In this document: piece by piece, positions 61,193-64,000 of the stretch
Numbering within the stretch: the stretch's first letter is position 1
How the letters are laid out: the number at the start of each line of letters is the position of its first letter
Source: Pseudomonas alcaligenes
GTDB taxonomy: Bacteria > Pseudomonadota > Gammaproteobacteria > Pseudomonadales > Pseudomonadaceae
Length of the DNA: 64,000 nucleotides
NCBI RefSeq assembly: GCF_014490745.1
Contig: NZ_LZEU01000001.1
Coordinates: 3,561,501 to 3,625,500, forward strand
Direction: 5' to 3'
The notes under the pieces: generated by a model
What the model saw: only the letters and a program-made list of their open reading frames with translations
Told to the model about the DNA's origin: nothing
Databases searched by the model: none
Position numbers and translations under genes: made by a program

Positions 61193-61257
61193 GGGGAATG
61201 AGCCGGATAGCGGGGGCGGCCATTATCGCCGCTGCGCCGACGCAGCTCCAGACGCGT

Positions 61258-62826
61258 CTAGCCGATGGTCTGCACCACGCTCTGGTCGTACAGCTGTACG
61301 CGGTCGCGGCCGGCCGCCTTGGCTGCGTAGAGTGCCTTGTCGGCGCCCTGGATCAACGCTTCCGGGCTGTCGCCAGCCTGCGGCTGGCAAACATGCACGC
61401 CAGCGCTCAAGCTCAGGCGCAGCCAGGGGCAACCGGCATGCACGACGGCCAGGGCCTCCACCGCCAGGCGCACCTGCTCGGCCACCTGCAACGCCCCCTC
61501 GGCGCCGGTTTCCGGCAGCAGCAGGCAGAATTCCTCGCCACCGTAGCGCGCCGCCAGATCCGCCGGGCGCTTCTGCCCGCCGCGAATGGCGCGGGCCACA
61601 TTGCGCAGGCAGTCGTCGCCGGCCGAGTGGCCGTAGATGTCGTTGTACTGCTTGAAGTAGTCGACATCGAACAGGATCAACGCCAGCGGCCGCTGGTAGC
61701 GCTGGGCGCGGGCGAACTCGTCTTCCAGGGCACGGATGAAGCGGCGGCGGTTGGCCAGGCGGGTCAGCTCGTCCTCCAGGGCCTGCTTCTCCAGGCGCTG
61801 GTTGAACGCGCGCAGGGCGTCACGGGTGGCCAGCAGTTCGGTTTCGGCCAGCTGGCCATTCTTGATCAAGTGGATCAGGTAGAAACCGAACAGGCCGAGC
61901 AACAGCGCCAGCAGCGTCACCATCGCCAGCTGCACCTGGGTGTCGCGGCGCCAGTCGGCGAGGATGTCCTGCTTGGCCAGCGCCACGATGCTCACCAGCG
62001 GGAACTCCTGGATCTGCCGGTAGCTGTACAGACGCTCTACCCCGTCGACGATGGAGAACAGCATCCGCGTGCCGCTGGGGCTCTGCGGCAGCAGCTCGCG
62101 GAAGATCACGCTCTGGCTGACGCTGCTGCCGATGCGCGCTTCGTCGTAGGGGCTGTGCAGCACCAGCATGCCGTTGTTCATCACCAGGTTGATCGAGCCA
62201 TGTTCGCGGATATCGAAGGTGGCGTAGAACATCCGCAGGTAGTCGATCGACACCGTGGCCAGAGCCACCCCGGCGAAATTGCCCTGGGCATCCTCGACCC
62301 GGCGCGACACCGGGATGATCCAGGCACCATTGGTACGACTGCGGATCGGCGGGCCGATATGCACGCCATGGTCGTCCGGGTGGCTGCGGTGGAAGATGAA
62401 ATACTCGCGATCGGCATTGTTGGCCCCCGGCGGGATCTTGCCGAATGAGCTGACCAGCCAGTTGCCGTCGCGGTCGTAGGCGAACAGGCCATGCAGTTCC
62501 GGCAGGCCGAACACGTGTTCCTTCATCAACTGCTGCAGGCGCTGCCGCTGCTGCGGGGTCGAGGTGCCGTCCTGCAGCCGTTCGACCATGCCGATCAGCA
62601 CAGTGTCGGCCTTCTTCAGGGTATCGGTAGCCTGGCGGGCCAGGGCGGAGGCCAGGTTGGAAGTCTCCACCTCGGCATCGCGCAACTGGATGGCGCGGCT
62701 GCGCCAGATCAGCCAGCCGTCGGTGGCCACCAGCGACAGGCACACCAGCACCACGAAAATCCGCGCCAACGGCAGAACCGAGGGCTTGAGCAACCAGCGT
62801 TGCCAGTTCGTGGTGTTTTCAGTCAT
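61258..62826 (-). CDS. Cache-domain diguanylate cyclase
   Basis: A 522-residue membrane protein: a helix near 20-40, a large periplasmic Cache (dCACHE) sensor (about 45-290; DGNWLVSSFGKIPPGANNADREYFIFHR), a second helix near 293-315, a coiled coil and a GGDEF domain with GGEEF at 429-433 and the I-site RPAD. It should make cyclic-di-GMP in response to a periplasmic ligand. The ATG at 62826 is chosen since the helix follows directly; the frame extends 34 codons upstream. Confidence 0.87.
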   Translation of the reverse strand: MTENTTNWQRWLLKPSVLPLARIFVVLVCLSLVATDGWLIWRSRAIQLRDAEVETSNLASALARQATDTLKKADTVLIGMVERLQDGTSTPQQRQRLQQLMKEHVFGLPELHGLFAYDRDGNWLVSSFGKIPPGANNADREYFIFHRSHPDDHGVHIGPPIRSRTNGAWIIPVSRRVEDAQGNFAGVALATVSIDYLRMFYATFDIREHGSINLVMNNGMLVLHSPYDEARIGSSVSQSVIFRELLPQSPSGTRMLFSIVDGVERLYSYRQIQEFPLVSIVALAKQDILADWRRDTQVQLAMVTLLALLLGLFGFYLIHLIKNGQLAETELLATRDALRAFNQRLEKQALEDELTRLANRRRFIRALEDEFARAQRYQRPLALILFDVDYFKQYNDIYGHSAGDDCLRNVARAIRGGQKRPADLAARYGGEEFCLLLPETGAEGALQVAEQVRLAVEALAVVHAGCPWLRLSLSAGVHVCQPQAGDSPEALIQGADKALYAAKAAGRDRVQLYDQSVVQTIG

Positions 62827-63073
62827 GGGCGATAGCTGCCTGCGCCGGGCTGTGTTGCCTGAATAATAGAGAAGACCGCATCGCTTGCTAGAGCTTGCCG
62901 GCCAGACGAGAGCAAACAGCCGGGCCACAAGCCTGGCGCAAGGAAGACGGCAAGCTGCCGGAACGGGTCACGACCGGCGTTGCAATTGTGCAGGATGGCT
63001 TTGCAGCTGTGGGCGTTCCGCGGCGCGCAGAGATTGCCGAAGATGGCCTCATCTGTTTCCGGGAGTTACCGCC

Positions 63074-63982
63074 ATGACCCGCCTCGATCTGCGCCGCGTC
63101 GACCTCAACCTGCTGGTAGTGTTCGAAATGATGATGCTGGAGCGCAACGTCAGCCGCGCCGCCGAGCGCCTGTTCCTCGGCCAGCCGGCGGTCAGCGCCG
63201 CGCTCAACCGCCTGCGCAGCCTGTATAACGACCCGCTGTTCGTGCGCAACGGTCGCAGCATGGAACCGACCCCGCGAGCCCTGGAACTGGAAGGCGTGTT
63301 GCGCCCGGCACTGGACACCATCTCCGCGGCCATCGGCCAGAGCAATGCCTTCGACCCGGCCACCAGCCGCGAGGTATTCCGCATCGGTCTCAGCGACGAC
63401 GTCGAACTGGGCCTGCTGCCAACCCTGCTGCGTCATCTGGAAACCGTCGCGCCGAACGTGGTGCTGGTGGTGCGCCGCACCCACTACCTGTCGATTTCCA
63501 GCCAGCTGGCCTCCGGCGAGATTTCCCTGGGCATCTGCTACACCGGCGAGCTGCCGGCCAATGCCAAATGCAAGACCCTGCGCCGCAGCCGCTCGGTGCT
63601 GCTGCGCGGCGATCAGGACGAAGCGCCGCTCAGCCTCGAGCAATACTGCGCCCGCCCGCATGCCCTGGTGTCCTTCGCCGGCGACCTCACCGGCTTCATC
63701 GACGACGAGCTGGCCAAGCTCGGCCGCAGCCGCCGGGTCAAGCTGGCCGTGCCGCAGTTCCATGGCCTGTCCGCCCTGCTGCCCGGCAGCGAGCTGGTGG
63801 CCAGCGTGCCCGACTACGCCGCTCCGGCACTGACCGCCGGCGGCGCCCTGCGCAGCGAGCCGCTGCCGTTCGAGGCGCCGCTGTACAACCTGTCGCTGGC
63901 CTGGAGCGCCGCCCAGGACAACGACCCGGCCCAGCGCTGGCTGCGTGCCCAGATCGAGCAGTGCCTGGGCCAGCAGGGCTGA
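63074..63982 (+). CDS. LysR-family regulator
   Basis: A 302-residue LysR regulator: RVDLNLLVVFEMMMLERNVS with GQPAVSAALNRLRSLYNDPL, typical of the NodD/NahR-like subgroup, then an effector domain. GGGAG upstream of the ATG sets the start. Its target is likely beyond the right window edge or the gene itself; nothing divergent is close apart from the Cache cyclase 247 bp away. Complete: stop at 63982. Confidence 0.86.
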   Translation: MTRLDLRRVDLNLLVVFEMMMLERNVSRAAERLFLGQPAVSAALNRLRSLYNDPLFVRNGRSMEPTPRALELEGVLRPALDTISAAIGQSNAFDPATSREVFRIGLSDDVELGLLPTLLRHLETVAPNVVLVVRRTHYLSISSQLASGEISLGICYTGELPANAKCKTLRRSRSVLLRGDQDEAPLSLEQYCARPHALVSFAGDLTGFIDDELAKLGRSRRVKLAVPQFHGLSALLPGSELVASVPDYAAPALTAGGALRSEPLPFEAPLYNLSLAWSAAQDNDPAQRWLRAQIEQCLGQQG

Positions 63983-64000
63983 CCGCCGCCGGCCCCGGCT

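Overview
The window is high-GC chromosomal DNA of a Pseudomonas (Gammaproteobacteria). The gene blocks mprF / alanyl-PG hydrolase / cytochrome b561 / kup / rimO and pykA / enoyl-CoA hydratase / ferredoxin reductase / diguanylate cyclase / fumarase occur, as I recall, in the same order in P. aeruginosa PAO1. fpr-finR, folM-folE-folX, rhlG, ahpC-ahpF and a short LOV protein closely similar to P. putida SB1-LOV agree with this. A chromosomal integron points toward the stutzeri / mendocina / alcaligenes side of the genus; that is inference. No rRNA, tRNA, CRISPR array, phage or IS element was seen.

Layout. 1-6.5 kb: end of mprF with its hydrolase partner, cytochrome b561, a K+ transporter and rimO. 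6.5-10.4 kb: a complete small chromosomal integron, with intI on the minus strand, an attI site and six gene cassettes on the plus strand, each closed by an attC site. The cassette DNA is visibly AT-richer than its surroundings. 10.6-21 kb: trmO, the fpr/finR divergon, a PilZ protein, small envelope proteins, pykA and the PA4330-4333-like block. 21-26 kb: a LitR/PplR-like MerR regulator beside an ABM-domain membrane protein and the tetrahydromonapterin genes folM-folE-folX. 26-35 kb: coiled-coil membrane protein, SirB1-like protein, secreted lipase, two acyl-CoA type enzymes, an overlapping aldolase / hydrolase / Tat-protein operon, cupin and flavodoxin. 35-45 kb: short LOV photoreceptor, PilZ protein, ahpC-ahpF, rhlG, a PL7 alginate lyase lipoprotein and an H-NOX sensor coupled to a GGDEF-EAL enzyme. 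45-64 kb: gamma-glutamyl-polyamine catabolism pair, MFS pump with LysR regulator, DNA polymerase II, HPF-like protein, a MerR / OYE-family pair, a LysR / SDR pair, an I78 inhibitor lipoprotein, AraC regulator, pseudouridine synthase, Cache-GGDEF cyclase and a LysR regulator.

The best candidate for an undescribed system is the integron at 6517-10405. All six cassette boundaries can be read directly, because the R'' core of each cassette is the exact reverse complement of the core at its own 5' boundary. The attC sites fall into two structural families that strictly alternate, and the cassette proteins are mostly orphans or DUF-family small proteins. A second theme is signalling: three GGDEF proteins, two PilZ proteins, an H-NOX gas sensor, a LOV blue-light receptor and a probable light/redox-type MerR regulator lie within 64 kb.
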